A stretch of 39,548 nt of DNA from Neisseria gonorrhoeae (lineage in GTDB: Bacteria > Pseudomonadota > Gammaproteobacteria > Burkholderiales > Neisseriaceae), in contig NZ_QNRU01000019.1 of assembly GCF_003315235.1 (NCBI RefSeq), forward strand, positions 1-39,548, read 5' to 3'. Made by a program: the position numbers and the translations under genes. The notes below the pieces were generated by a model. The model did no database searches. It saw only the letters and a program-made list of their open reading frames with translations, and was not told the DNA's origin. Shown here piece by piece: positions 24,543 to 35,783 of this stretch (positions within the stretch are counted from its first letter, which is position 1; each line of letters starts with the position of its first letter).

Positions 24543-25697
24543 ATGTCCTGCGAACACCTAGTCATGTCATACAGCACCTTTCCCAAAACCAAAAACGACG
24601 CGCTGAAAGAGCCGATGTTTTTCGGTCAGCCGGTAAATGTCGCCCGTTATGACCAGCAGAAATACGAGGTATTTGAAAAACTGATTGAAAAACAATTGTC
24701 GTTTTTTTGGCGGCCGGAAGAAATCGACGTGTCGCGCGACCGTATCGACTACGCCAACCTGCCCGAACACGAAAAACATATTTTCATCAGCAATCTGAAA
24801 TATCAAACACTGCTCGATTCCATCCAAGGGCGCAGTCCGAATGTTGCCTTGCTGCCTTTGGTTTCGATTCCCGAGCTGGAAACTTGGGTTGAAACGTGGA
24901 GCTTCAGCGAAACCATCCACTCGCGCAGCTATACCCACATCATCCGCAATATTGTGAATGATCCGTCGGTCGTGTTTGATGATATTGTCGAAAACGAATA
25001 CATTACCGCCCGCGCCGAAGACATTGCCTGCTATTATGATGATTTAATCGAATACACCCAGTATTACAACCTGTTGGGCGAAGGGGTGCACAATGTCGGC
25101 GGAAAACCCGTTACTGTGTCTTTGCGCGGGTTGAAGAAAAAACTCTATCTCTGCCTGATGTGCGTCAATGTGTTGGAAGCCATCCGTTTCTACGTTTCAT
25201 TTGCCTGCTCGTTTGCTTTTGCTGAGCGTGAGTTGATGGAAGGCAACGCCAAAATCATCAAACTGATTGCCCGCGATGAAGCCCTGCACCTGACCGGCAC
25301 GCAGCATATGCTTAATCTGATGCGTTCGGGTGTTGATGATCCGGAAATGGCGGAAATTGCCGCCGAGTTGCAGGACGAATGTTTCCAACTCTTCAAAAAA
25401 GCGGCGGAACAGGAAAAAGAATGGGCGGCATATTTGTTTAAAGACGGTTCGATGATCGGTTTGAACAAAGAAATCTTATCCCAATACGTCGAATATATTA
25501 CCAATCTGCGTATGCAGGCGGTGGGGCTGCCGGCCGGATTTGAAGGCGCAAATCAAAACCCGATTCCGTGGATTAATGCGTGGCTGTCGTCCGACAACGT
25601 ACAGGTCGCGCCGCAGGAAGTGGAAATATCCTCTTATTTGATTGGTCAAATCGATTCTGAAGTGAATACGGATGACTTGGGCGATTTTGAGTTGTAA
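24543..25697 (+). CDS. nrdB: Ribonucleoside-diphosphate reductase class Ia, beta subunit
   Basis: Small subunit holding the diiron-tyrosyl radical cofactor. The 384-residue product (from 24543) has all the expected ligands: Asp92, Glu123, His126, Glu212, Glu246 and His249, and the radical Tyr130 in [18 protein letters not shown] and [10 protein letters not shown] match E. coli NrdB closely. The C-terminal tail DDLGDFEL fits the NrdA-docking peptide. AGAGAGACGTT precedes the first ATG; a second in-frame ATG at 24564 (MSYSTFP) lacks a site but could be the true start. Ends in a DUS terminator. Confidence 0.97.
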   Translation: MSCEHLVMSYSTFPKTKNDALKEPMFFGQPVNVARYDQQKYEVFEKLIEKQLSFFWRPEEIDVSRDRIDYANLPEHEKHIFISNLKYQTLLDSIQGRSPNVALLPLVSIPELETWVETWSFSETIHSRSYTHIIRNIVNDPSVVFDDIVENEYITARAEDIACYYDDLIEYTQYYNLLGEGVHNVGGKPVTVSLRGLKKKLYLCLMCVNVLEAIRFYVSFACSFAFAERELMEGNAKIIKLIARDEALHLTGTQHMLNLMRSGVDDPEMAEIAAELQDECFQLFKKAAEQEKEWAAYLFKDGSMIGLNKEILSQYVEYITNLRMQAVGLPAGFEGANQNPIPWINAWLSSDNVQVAPQEVEISSYLIGQIDSEVNTDDLGDFEL

Positions 25698-25710
25698 ATG
25701 TTTTTTGAAA

Positions 25711-25747
25711 AAATGCCGTCTGAAGCCGGATGTTTCAGACGGCATTT
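25711..25747 (+). terminator. Inverted DUS pair after nrdB
   Basis: AAATGCCGTCTGAA (25711-25724) and its complement (25734-25747), 9-base loop, just past nrdB. It separates nrdAB from the ferredoxin gene, which starts 70 bases on; a TATGAT at 25756-25761 may give that gene its own promoter. Confidence 0.75.
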
Positions 25748-25817
25748 GTGTGTTGTATGATGGGAAAAACAGCAGGTAGGATCGGTTATTGTTCCTTTTA
25801 TTTTTGATTGGTCGGAA

Positions 25818-26108
25818 ATGGCGCGCATTGGTACGAATAAGGGCCTTTTTGAGCTCTTGGAGGGTGAGACCCTGTTGGAAGGCTTGGAACGGACGGGGCA
25901 TATGGTGGAATATCAGTGCCGAAGCGGATATTGCGGATCGTGCCGGGTAAAGATTTTGGAGGGAAGCGTTACTTATCGGGAGCCGCCTTTGGCTTTTTTG
26001 GGGCGGGACGAGATACTGCCGTGCTGCTGTTGCGTCGAGGGGGATGTCAGGCTGGATTGCGGTTTGGCGGGGGAGGATGAGGGGCTGTCTGACAGTTTGT
26101 TGAAATAA
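25818..26108 (+). CDS. 2Fe-2S ferredoxin, YfaE-like
   Basis: A 96-residue plant-type ferredoxin. Cys34, Cys39 and Cys42 in YQCRSGYCGSC, plus a cysteine of the cluster at 69-72 (LPCCCCVEGD), hold the cluster. The pattern and MAR start resemble E. coli YfaE, which lies after nrdB and supplies electrons to rebuild the NrdB cofactor; the same position here supports the same role. It has an acidic C-terminal tail (AGEDEGLSDSLLK) beyond the YfaE end. The four consecutive cysteines are notable; at least one is extra. Confidence 0.9.
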   Translation: MARIGTNKGLFELLEGETLLEGLERTGHMVEYQCRSGYCGSCRVKILEGSVTYREPPLAFLGRDEILPCCCCVEGDVRLDCGLAGEDEGLSDSLLK

Positions 26109-26141
26109 AAGCCGTCCGAACATTGGTTCGGACGGCTTTTT
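26107..26141. terminator. Bidirectional terminator with a variant DUS in both arms
   Basis: AAAAGCCGTCCGAAC (26107-26121), loop ATTG, GTTCGGACGGCTTTT (26126-26140). It serves the convergent ferredoxin gene and ftsB. Both arms carry GCCGTCCGAA instead of GCCGTCTGAA, so pairing is kept although the DUS is lost. Confidence 0.9.
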
Positions 26142-26148
26142 GACGGTA

Positions 26149-26427
26149 TTACCGGTTATGCCTGATGAGTCGGTAAAAGGTTTCGCCGTCTTGGATATAA
26201 CCCAGTTCTACCCGGGCGATTTCCGAAATGGCTTCTTGACCGTTTTCCAAATCATAGACTTCGGCGGCAAGGGAATGATTGCGTAGGGCGAGTGTCTGGT
26301 TTTTTTCTTCTTGAACGGCAATCTGTTCTCTCAGACTGCTGTTGCGTCCGATGCTGCCTTTGCCGAACCACAGGCTGTATTGGCAACAGACAAGTGCGAA
26401 GGATAAAACGACAGTTACCCACTTCAT
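26149..26427 (-). CDS. ftsB: Cell division protein FtsB
   Basis: Bitopic inner-membrane protein of the divisome that joins FtsL and FtsQ. The 92-residue product has an N-terminal membrane segment (MKWVTVVLSFALVCCQYSLWF) and then a coiled coil (about 30-62, LREQIAVQEEKNQTLALRNH) and a short periplasmic tail with ARVELGYIQDGETFYR, typical of FtsB. ATG at 26427 follows AAGGA; the frame also opens at a TTG one codon upstream. It follows eno on the same strand, the usual eno-ftsB order. Confidence 0.93.
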   Translation of the reverse strand: MKWVTVVLSFALVCCQYSLWFGKGSIGRNSSLREQIAVQEEKNQTLALRNHSLAAEVYDLENGQEAISEIARVELGYIQDGETFYRLIRHNR

Positions 26428-26497
26428 CAACGTTTCCTTACTGGTTGAAACCCCACCACTCGGATGTCCGTCCTTCGTGGCGGTAAAATTAGACTTT

Positions 26498-26573
26498 ATT
26501 TGGGAGAGGTGTAACCTCTTCCAAATCAGGTCAACACACAGGGCGACGCTTCATGTGTTGCCCTGTGTGTTGA
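26498..26573 (+). other. Two adjacent strong hairpins between eno and ftsB
   Basis: Hairpin B: 26498-26510 with 26514-26526, 13 pairs (one G-U), loop GTA. Hairpin A: 26531-26549 with 26555-26573, 19 pairs (two G-U), loop TTCAT. Only four bases separate them. On the + strand the irregular pairs are G-U; on the - strand (the eno-ftsB mRNA) they become C-A mismatches, so the structures fit a + strand RNA better. No T tract directly follows either hairpin, and no clear promoter is seen. Strand label reflects this pairing preference only. Confidence 0.5.
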
Positions 26574-26594
26574 AACATACATCCACTTTTTTAT

Positions 26595-28368
<1,774 letters not shown>

Positions 28369-28382
28369 AAGGCGAAACCGTG

Positions 28383-29246
<864 letters not shown>

Positions 29247-29630
29247 TTACAGTACGGTGTGCGGCGGCTCGTAGGAGATGATGTCGCGGATTTTATTGTT
29301 TCCGTCCACTAAGACGACTTTGGGTTCGTGTGCGGCGATTTCCGGTTCGGAAAGTTGGATATAAGACATAATGATGACGATGTCGCCTTTCTGTACCAGC
29401 CTGGCTGCAGCACCGTTCAGGCAAATCACGCCGCTGCCGCGTTTCCCTGCAATGGTATAGGTTTCAAAACGTTCGCCGTTGTTGTTGTTGACGATGGCGA
29501 CTTTTTCGTTGGGGCAGATGCCTGCCGCGTCTAACAGGTCTTGATCGACGGTAATGCTGCCGACGTAGTTTAAATCGGCTTCGGTTACGGTGGCGCGGTG
29601 GATTTTTCCGCCAAGTATAGTACGGAACAT
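29247..29630 (-). CDS. panD: Aspartate 1-decarboxylase
   Basis: Makes beta-alanine for pantothenate and coenzyme A. The 127-residue pro-enzyme self-cleaves at Gly24-Ser25 in NYVGSITVD to form the pyruvoyl group. The catalytic lysine at position 9 (GGKIHRA) and [12 protein letters not shown] are present. First gene of the leftward panD-kdsA group; a perfect -10 TATAAT lies 65 bases upstream. Confidence 0.97.
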   Translation of the reverse strand: MFRTILGGKIHRATVTEADLNYVGSITVDQDLLDAAGICPNEKVAIVNNNNGERFETYTIAGKRGSGVICLNGAAARLVQKGDIVIIMSYIQLSEPEIAAHEPKVVLVDGNNKIRDIISYEPPHTVL

Positions 29631-29668
29631 GTATTTCCTTTTGGTTTGTGTGCGGTCTGACGGGCGTG

Positions 29669-29764
29669 ATGCCGTCTGAAAATCTGAATGCCGTATTATA
29701 GTGGAGTTTCCTTCAAATTCATAATGGCAAGGCTTCGGGCAGGGAAGCTGTTTTCAGACGGCAT
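29669..29764. promoter_or_regulatory. panD leader: DUS pair and -10 TATAAT
   Basis: On the minus strand TATAAT (29700-29695) within TCCACTATAAT, a Correia-like terminus, is a likely panD -10. Two DUS copies face each other, ATGCCGTCTGAAAA (29669-29682) and its complement (29751-29764), 68 bases apart. The distal copy can act as terminator half for the gene ending at 29792. Confidence 0.45.
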
Positions 29765-29791
29765 TTCATTTTTGCCGATTGGCAATCCGGC

Positions 29792-30247
29792 TCAACTCTC
29801 CCAATCGATTGAGAAAATGCTGCCGTCCAAATGCAGTTTGACGGCAAGGATTTCGTCGCTTTCCATATTGGCGGGCATATAATCCATAACGGCAAAAGCC
29901 GGATTTTTTGCCCATAAGCTGATATAGATCAACTGCATAGTGCGGACAAATTTTGCCGCATCACGGCTTGTTTGGGTATCTTCGGTGTGAAAGTCGATAT
30001 AGCGGCTGTCCCGTTTCAAATATTCCGTCAGTGCGGCGCGTGCAGCATCGTCGGCTTTTTCCAATTCGGACAGGAAGGCGGCAAATGCATCCAATGTTTC
30101 GGTTGGCAGGCTGTTTTCATTTTCTGCCTACAGGAATACCTCGACAAGATTGCCTTTGACGGTCAGCTCGTCTTCCCAGAGGACATCTTCTTCTCCGTCA
30201 AAACCTTCGGTGGACAGTTGTTGGAAATAGGGGTGAAAAATCGACAT
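29792..30247 (-). pseudogene. Small conserved protein (DUF2004-like) with an in-frame amber codon
   Basis: ATG 30247, after AAGGAACAATC, opens MSIFHPYFQQLSTEGFDGEE and continues to VEVFL at residue 39. Codon 40 is TAG (30130-30128). The same frame then goes on (AENENSLPTETLDAFAAF to FSIDWES) to 29792. Without the TAG it would be a 151-residue acidic protein. TGG to TAG would explain it (VFLW-AEN). The downstream half could still start at an internal ATG (30094), giving 100 residues, but no ribosome site is seen. Family name is a guess from general composition; function unknown. Confidence 0.75.
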
Positions 30248-30280
30248 GATTGTTCCTTTTGGTGAGGATTGGGGGATTGT

Positions 30281-30312
30281 ATGCCGTCTGAACGGTGTTC
30301 TTCAGACGGCAT
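30281..30312 (-). terminator. Inverted DUS pair after mfd
   Basis: ATGCCGTCTGAA (30281-30292) and TTCAGACGGCAT (30301-30312), loop of 8, directly after the mfd stop. Likely ends mfd transcripts before the broken gene at 30247. Confidence 0.75.
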
Positions 30313-30319
30313 CGTTACA

Positions 30320-33300
30320 TCAATTTCCTTTGGGCAGGCGTTTGCCTTGCAGGGTTTTTAGTACGGTTTTGACGGTATTGATCCTGACCTCGATGTTTTC
30401 CATTTCCGCTGCAAACCTCAATTTGTCTGCCCCTGCCAGCCGGTATTTTTTATCCGTCTGAATCAGCAGGATAATCCCCGTCGGGTCGATACAGTGGTGT
30501 TTGCCGAAGGTAACGGTTACGGCTTCACTTGTGGCATCGATGGCATCAATACCCAGTTCTTTTGCCGCAAGCCGCAGGTGGTGGCTTTCAATGAGGGTTT
30601 TGACGGGTTGTTCGGTCAGGCCGAAGCGGTCGACGAGTTCTTCGTGTATGGCGTTGATTTTCTGCACGGTTTCGCATACGGCGAGGCGTTTGTAGAGGAC
30701 GAGGCGCTCGTGGATGTCGGGGCAGTAGTCTTCAGGCAGTAATGCCGGGCTGTGCAGTTTGATTTCGGTGGTAATGCCCAACGGTGCGTCGAGGTCGGGT
30801 TGGCGGCCTTTTTTGAGGTCGCGCACGGCCTGTTTGAGCATTTCGGTGTAGAGCGTGAAGCCGACCTGCATCATTTCGCCGGATTGTCCTTCGCCGAGGA
30901 TTTCGCCTGCGCCTCGGATTTCCAAATCCTGCATGGCGAGGGTGAAACCTGCGCCGAGTTCGTCTGCCGCCGCGATGGCGTCGAGGCGTTTTTCTGCGTC
31001 TTTGGTAATGTATTCGGGCGTGAGCAGGTAGGCGTAGGCTTGGTGGTGGCTGCGGCCGACGCGTCCGCGAAGCTGGTGCAGTTGGGCCAGCCCGAATTTG
31101 TCGGCGCGGTTGATGATGATGGTGTTGGCGTTGGGGATGTCGATGCCGGTTTCGATGATGGTGGAACAGAGCAACACATTGAATCTTTGCTGCAAAAAGT
31201 CGCGCATGACTTGTTCCAGCTCGCGCTCACGCAGTTGTCCGTGCGCCACGCCGATACGGGCTTCGGGCAGCAGGGTTTCCAGCCGCTCGCGCATATTCTC
31301 AATCGTATCTAGTTCATTGTGCAGGAAAAATACCTGTCCTCCGCGTTTGAGTTCGCGCAACACGGCTTCGCGCACGCTGCCTTCGCTGAACGGTTTGACA
31401 AAGGTTTTCACGGCGAGGCGGCGGCTCGGTGCAGTGGTAATCAGCGAGAAGTCGCGCAGACCTTCGAGCGCCATGCTGAGGGTGCGCGGAATCGGCGTGG
31501 CGGTCATGGTTAGGATGTCGACATTGGCGCGCAGGCGTTTGAGCTGCTCTTTCTGTCGCACGCCGAAGCGGTGTTCTTCATCGATAATCAATAAACCTAA
31601 GTTTTTGAATTTGATGTCGTCCTGCACCAATTTGTGCGTGCCGATAACGATATCGACCGTGCCGTCCGCCATGCCTTCGAGCGTGGCTTTGGTGGCTTTG
31701 CTGTTGTTGAAACGTGAAAGGCTGGCGACTTTTACGGGGAAATCGGCGAAACGGTCGGCAAAGTTTTGCGCGTGCTGCTCGACCAGAAGCGTGGTCGGGG
31801 CGAGTACGGCGACCTGTTTGCCGCCCATCACCGCCACAAACGCGGCGCGCAGGGCGACTTCGGTTTTGCCGAAACCGACATCGCCGCACACAAGTCGGTC
31901 CATCGGCTTCGCCTGCGTCAAATCTTTAATCACGGCGGCGATGGCGGCGGCCTGGTCTTCGGTTTCCTCGTAGCCGAAGCCGTCGGCAAACGCCTGATAG
32001 TCCGACTCGTTGATTTCAAACTTGTGTCCCGATTGGGCGGCGCGTTGGGCGTAGAGGTTGAGCAACTCGGCGGCGGTATCGCGCGCTTTTTCGGCGGCTT
32101 TGCGCTTCGCCTTGTTCCACGCGCCGCTGCCGAGCTTGTGCAGGGCGACGCTTTCATGCGCCTGACCGGAGTAGCGGCTGATTAAATGCAGTTGCGAAAC
32201 AGGCACATAAAGCTGCGCTTCGCCCGCGTATTCGAGCAACATCATTTCGTTGGTTTCGCCGCCTAAATCCATCGTTACCAAGCCCGTATACCGCCCGATG
32301 CCGTGTTCTTCGTGCACGACGGGATCGCCGATATTGATTTCGGCAAGGTCGCGCAACAGGCCGTCTGAAACGGCGGCGTGTTTCTTACGGCGGTTGTGGA
32401 CGCGCGAACGGGCGACGTATTGGTAAAGATCGGATTCGGTGATGACGGCGATGGCACTTTGAGCGGCAACCGCTTTGCCCTCTCCCCAACCCTCCCCCAC
32501 GGGGGAGGGGGCAGATTGCTGTCGGGTTTGCCCGTGCAGATCACTTGCGACGAGATACAGGCTGCTTTCGGTTGAAACGGCGGCTGCTTTCAGGCCGTCT
32601 GAAACGGCGGCGGCACTTTGTTCCCTCTCCTGCGGGAGAGGGCTGGGGAGAGGGTTTGTTGCGGATGCGGAAAATTCGGTTTGGTCGGTAACCGCTTTGC
32701 CTTCTCCCTCGGAGGCGGGAACAGTTTGCTGTTGGCTTGAAGATTGCAGTCCGCCCAGTTTGAATCCGTAAGCCAACGGCGCGACCGTAATCATCAGCGG
32801 CTCGTGCGCCGACAAGAAGCCCTGCCAGTCGGACACAGGTTTGGCTTTCAAACCGTTTTGCTGCAAGAAACCGAGCATGGTTTCGCGCCGTCCCAAACTT
32901 TCGGCACACAGCAAAATCCGCCCGTCAAAGGCCGTCTGAAAATCCTTCAATGCCTGCAAAGGCTCGTCGGATTGGCGGTTGACGGCAAGGTCGGGCAGGG
33001 AGTGTGCCTTGCCGGAAACATCAGGCAGAACTTGTCCGTAGTTTTTCAGACGGCCTGCGAACACATCGGCAGAGAGATACAAATGCTGTGGAAGCAAAGG
33101 CGGATAGGTTTCGTCGCCCTGCGCCATGGCGTAACGTGATTTAACGTCGTTCCAAAAGCGGTTTGCCTCGGCATGAACATCGCCCAAAGAGACAAACAGC
33201 GCATCTTCGCCGATATAGTCAAACAGCGTTTCCAGCTCGTTTTCAAAAAACAGCGGCAGATAATATTCCACGCCCGCGCCGAAGTGGCCGTTGCTGATGG

Positions 33301-34024
33301 CTTTGTACACGGCGGCATCGTTCGGATTACCGTCGACTTCCTCGCGGAAGCGGCTGCGGAAGATTTTTTGCGCCTCGCTGTCGGTGGGGAACTCGTGCGC
33401 CGGCAGCAGGCGGATTTCGGAAACGGGGGAAATGGTGCGCTGCGTGTCGGTATCGAAGGTTTTAATGCTGTCGATTTCATCGTCAAACAAATCGATGCGG
33501 TACGGCGTTTCGCTGCCCATCGGGAACAAATCGACAATGCCGCCGCGCACGGCAAACTCGCCCGCCGCGACAACGTGGGAAACATGATTGTAGCCCGCAT
33601 CCACCAAATCGGTTTTCAGGCGGCCTATATCCAAAGTCTGCCCCGTTTTCAGCCAAAACGTGCGCCCCGCCAAAAACGGCACGGGCGGCAGCTTCTGCAT
33701 CGCCGTGGCAACCGGTACGAACAACACGTCCGCCGCGCCGCTTTTAATCTGCCACAACGCCGACAGCCGCTCCGACACCAAATCCTGATGCGGAGAAAAA
33801 CGCTCGTAAGGCAGCGTTTCCCAGTCCGGCAGGAACACCGCCGTGTCGTGCGGACGGAAAAACCGCCATGCCGTCTGAAGGCGCAACGCCTGTTCCGCAT
33901 CTTGGGTCAGCACGGCTTTGAGCCGCTTGTGCGGCAAATAACGCGCCAAAGCCAAGGGCAGCGAGCCTTGCGAAAGATTGAACCAACGGGATTTTTCACG
34001 GGGTTTGGGGATGGGGCAGGTCAT
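30320..34024 (-). CDS. mfd: Transcription-repair coupling factor Mfd, with a repeat-built insertion
   Basis: ATP-driven translocase that removes RNA polymerase stalled at lesions and recruits UvrA. At 1234 residues it is about 85 longer than E. coli Mfd. Order: UvrB-like N-terminal domain, RNA-polymerase-interacting domain (starting near IGDPVVHEEHGIGRY), helicase motor with Walker A GDVGFGKTE (about 711-719), DEEHRFGVR, TATPIPRT, and the C-terminal TRG and regulatory parts. Residues about 427-523 are an extra low-complexity segment encoded by palindromic repeats (32464-32735), placed just before the sequence equal to E. coli's VICENDL region. At least four DUS-type sequences lie in the coding region. 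The insertion keeps the frame, so the protein is probably functional. Confidence 0.96.
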   Translation of the reverse strand: MTCPIPKPREKSRWFNLSQGSLPLALARYLPHKRLKAVLTQDAEQALRLQTAWRFFRPHDTAVFLPDWETLPYERFSPHQDLVSERLSALWQIKSGAADVLFVPVATAMQKLPPVPFLAGRTFWLKTGQTLDIGRLKTDLVDAGYNHVSHVVAAGEFAVRGGIVDLFPMGSETPYRIDLFDDEIDSIKTFDTDTQRTISPVSEIRLLPAHEFPTDSEAQKIFRSRFREEVDGNPNDAAVYKAISNGHFGAGVEYYLPLFFENELETLFDYIGEDALFVSLGDVHAEANRFWNDVKSRYAMAQGDETYPPLLPQHLYLSADVFAGRLKNYGQVLPDVSGKAHSLPDLAVNRQSDEPLQALKDFQTAFDGRILLCAESLGRRETMLGFLQQNGLKAKPVSDWQGFLSAHEPLMITVAPLAYGFKLGGLQSSSQQQTVPASEGEGKAVTDQTEFSASATNPLPSPLPQEREQSAAAVSDGLKAAAVSTESSLYLVASDLHGQTRQQSAPSPVGEGWGEGKAVAAQSAIAVITESDLYQYVARSRVHNRRKKHAAVSDGLLRDLAEINIGDPVVHEEHGIGRYTGLVTMDLGGETNEMMLLEYAGEAQLYVPVSQLHLISRYSGQAHESVALHKLGSGAWNKAKRKAAEKARDTAAELLNLYAQRAAQSGHKFEINESDYQAFADGFGYEETEDQAAAIAAVIKDLTQAKPMDRLVCGDVGFGKTEVALRAAFVAVMGGKQVAVLAPTTLLVEQHAQNFADRFADFPVKVASLSRFNNSKATKATLEGMADGTVDIVIGTHKLVQDDIKFKNLGLLIIDEEHRFGVRQKEQLKRLRANVDILTMTATPIPRTLSMALEGLRDFSLITTAPSRRLAVKTFVKPFSEGSVREAVLRELKRGGQVFFLHNELDTIENMRERLETLLPEARIGVAHGQLRERELEQVMRDFLQQRFNVLLCSTIIETGIDIPNANTIIINRADKFGLAQLHQLRGRVGRSHHQAYAYLLTPEYITKDAEKRLDAIAAADELGAGFTLAMQDLEIRGAGEILGEGQSGEMMQVGFTLYTEMLKQAVRDLKKGRQPDLDAPLGITTEIKLHSPALLPEDYCPDIHERLVLYKRLAVCETVQKINAIHEELVDRFGLTEQPVKTLIESHHLRLAAKELGIDAIDATSEAVTVTFGKHHCIDPTGIILLIQTDKKYRLAGADKLRFAAEMENIEVRINTVKTVLKTLQGKRLPKGN
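32464..32735. repeat. Palindromic repeat cluster inside mfd
   Basis: Repeat A (32478-32509) and repeat B (32623-32654) match 27 of 32 positions in inverted orientation; each has a strong internal hairpin (for example CCCTCCCCC AC GGGGGAGGG). A third, partial unit lies at 32687-32733 and repeats the flanks of unit A (AACCGCTTTGCC and TTGCTGT). A 22-base stretch CAGGCCGTCTGAAACGGCGGCG occurs at 32591-32612 and again at 32357-32378. On the protein these give GEGWGEGKAV, EGEGKAV, PLPSPLPQERE and AAVSDGL. Confidence 0.8.
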
Positions 34025-34082
34025 AGTGCGGCAATCGGCGGACAGTGATGCAAACGGTCATTTTAGCACGTGAGGGTGCGCG

Positions 34083-34155
34083 ATGCCGTCTGAAAGGCCG
34101 GCGGATTGTTGCCCGGTGCACTTTGTGGTAAAGTTTAGAAAATTAACTCTAAACT
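34083..34155 (+). promoter_or_regulatory. Promoter/operator region of the acyl-CoA dehydrogenase gene
   Basis: A DUS (34083-34094) is followed by a weak TTGTTG (34106-34111), 17-base spacer, TAAAGT (34129-34134). The perfect inverted repeat AGTTTAGA (34132-34139) TCTAAACT (34148-34155) overlaps the -10 and expected start, the usual place for a repressor site. mfd is divergent on the other side. Confidence 0.4.
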
Positions 34156-34208
34156 GTGGCAGGCGGTTTGACCGGCCGCCGATTAATGGGAACCGACAGA
34201 GGAAGCCG

Positions 34209-35636
34209 ATGATACACACCGAACCGAGCGCGCAGCCGTCAACCATGGACACGGCTGCTTTTTTAAAGCACATCGAATCCGCATTCCGCCGCATTTTTTC
34301 AGACGGCATCGACCTGATGCGATACCTGCCCGAAGGCAAATGGCTTGCCTTGAAGCAGGCGGGTTTGCTGTTGCCCTTCCTCGACAAAAAACACGGCGGG
34401 CGCAAGGGCAGTCAGTTTGAAATCCAAGAAGTCCTAAGGATTGCGGGGCATTACGGCGTGCCCGTTACGCTGCGTACCGGCATCGAAGGCGCGCTGGTGT
34501 TGCAGCCTCTGCAAGAGTTCGGCGGCGAAGCGCAAGTCGCACAAGGTTTGGACATGATTTTCAAAGGCGAAGGCGGCGGTTTGGGCGTTACCGAACCCGA
34601 AACCTCCGGCGCGGCGATTGCACGCGAAATGCAGTCCTGCTACGAATATACCGACGAACAAACCATTTACGTCAACGCCGCGAAATACTGGCAGGGCAAT
34701 TCGCAAAGCGACTTCCTCCTCGTTGCCGCCAAAGAGCGCAAAAACGGCAAACTCGCCAAAGTCATCGACCTGCTGCTCGTCCCCAAAACATACATCCGCT
34801 GCGAAACCCTCGCATCCGAAGGCCTGCGCGCCGTCCGTTACGCCGTCAACCGCATCGATGCCGAAATGCCTGCAACCGCCGTGATGAAACTCTCCCGGGG
34901 CGACGCTGCCGGTTTGCGCGCGTTCCAAAACATCTTTATCCGCAGCCGCCTGCAACTGATCGGCATGACGCACGGCATTATGGAATACATCCTTGACAAC
35001 CTGAACCGATATGTCCGCAACGATATCAGATTCGTCGATTACGAACGCCGCGAAATCCAACGCCGCCATCAGGTTTCCGAAATCCTTTACCGCTACGTCT
35101 GCCATTCCGTTTCGCCCGTCGCGCCCGTCGCCCATCAATTGATGGAGGCGAACATCGTCAAAACCCTCGCCACGGAATACACTTACGCCGCCGCGCAAAT
35201 GTTGCAAAAACTCTTGGGCGCGAAGGGTTTTGAACGCGGACATCCAGCCGGCAATATCGCCATCGATATCCGCCCCTTCACGATTTTTGAAGGCCCGAAC
35301 GATATGCTTTATGCCGAAATTTACGACCAGTTCGTCCGCGCCACCGCCGAAGAAAAAGAAGCAGGCATTAAGTTGGACAAAAACCAAACCCTGCTCGACC
35401 GCCTGCAAACCGATGTCCGCTTTGCCGCCGTTGCCCGCGACTACGCTTTGCCCGAAGACATCCGCAGCTTCCTGCAGGAACACACCCTGACCGACGCCTG
35501 CGCCCTGCAAAAAGTCTTCATCGGCAAAATCATCGCCCGACTCTTTGTCTTCGTACAGGAGGAACACGAAGACACCACAGCCTTCCTGCTGAACGACATC
35601 CGCAAAGATATATTGGACTGCCGATATTGCGGATAG
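34209..35636 (+). CDS. Acyl-CoA dehydrogenase family protein
   Basis: FAD-dependent dehydrogenase-type protein of 475 residues. The central part shows GLGVTEPETSGAA and the C-terminal part FEGPNDMLYAEIYDQ, close to the family's EGTNEI motif, as well as KLLGAKGFERGHPAGN. It is longer than classic 380-residue enzymes and ends in a cysteine-containing tail (ILDCRYCG). Substrate cannot be told. Start at 34209 follows AGAGG; the open frame to 34083 runs through a DUS. A DUS within the gene encodes FSDGI. An operator-like dyad lies before it. Confidence 0.82.
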   Translation: MIHTEPSAQPSTMDTAAFLKHIESAFRRIFSDGIDLMRYLPEGKWLALKQAGLLLPFLDKKHGGRKGSQFEIQEVLRIAGHYGVPVTLRTGIEGALVLQPLQEFGGEAQVAQGLDMIFKGEGGGLGVTEPETSGAAIAREMQSCYEYTDEQTIYVNAAKYWQGNSQSDFLLVAAKERKNGKLAKVIDLLLVPKTYIRCETLASEGLRAVRYAVNRIDAEMPATAVMKLSRGDAAGLRAFQNIFIRSRLQLIGMTHGIMEYILDNLNRYVRNDIRFVDYERREIQRRHQVSEILYRYVCHSVSPVAPVAHQLMEANIVKTLATEYTYAAAQMLQKLLGAKGFERGHPAGNIAIDIRPFTIFEGPNDMLYAEIYDQFVRATAEEKEAGIKLDKNQTLLDRLQTDVRFAAVARDYALPEDIRSFLQEHTLTDACALQKVFIGKIIARLFVFVQEEHEDTTAFLLNDIRKDILDCRYCG

Positions 35637-35783
35637 CGGGCAAATACGGCGGCAGGCAGATTTCGGGCGGCGCAAAAGGCAACGCGCGGCATTCTGCAAA
35701 ACCGCCGATTGCGGCGGATACCGCATTTCGCGCCTCACCCTTGTGCCGCTTTCCCACTTACCCTATTTGTTCGGAATGTGTTT

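Noticed and set aside
32478-32509. Repeat cluster in mfd as a CRISPR array
   Set aside because: Units are inverted, unequal and lie within a coding frame; no regular spacers.
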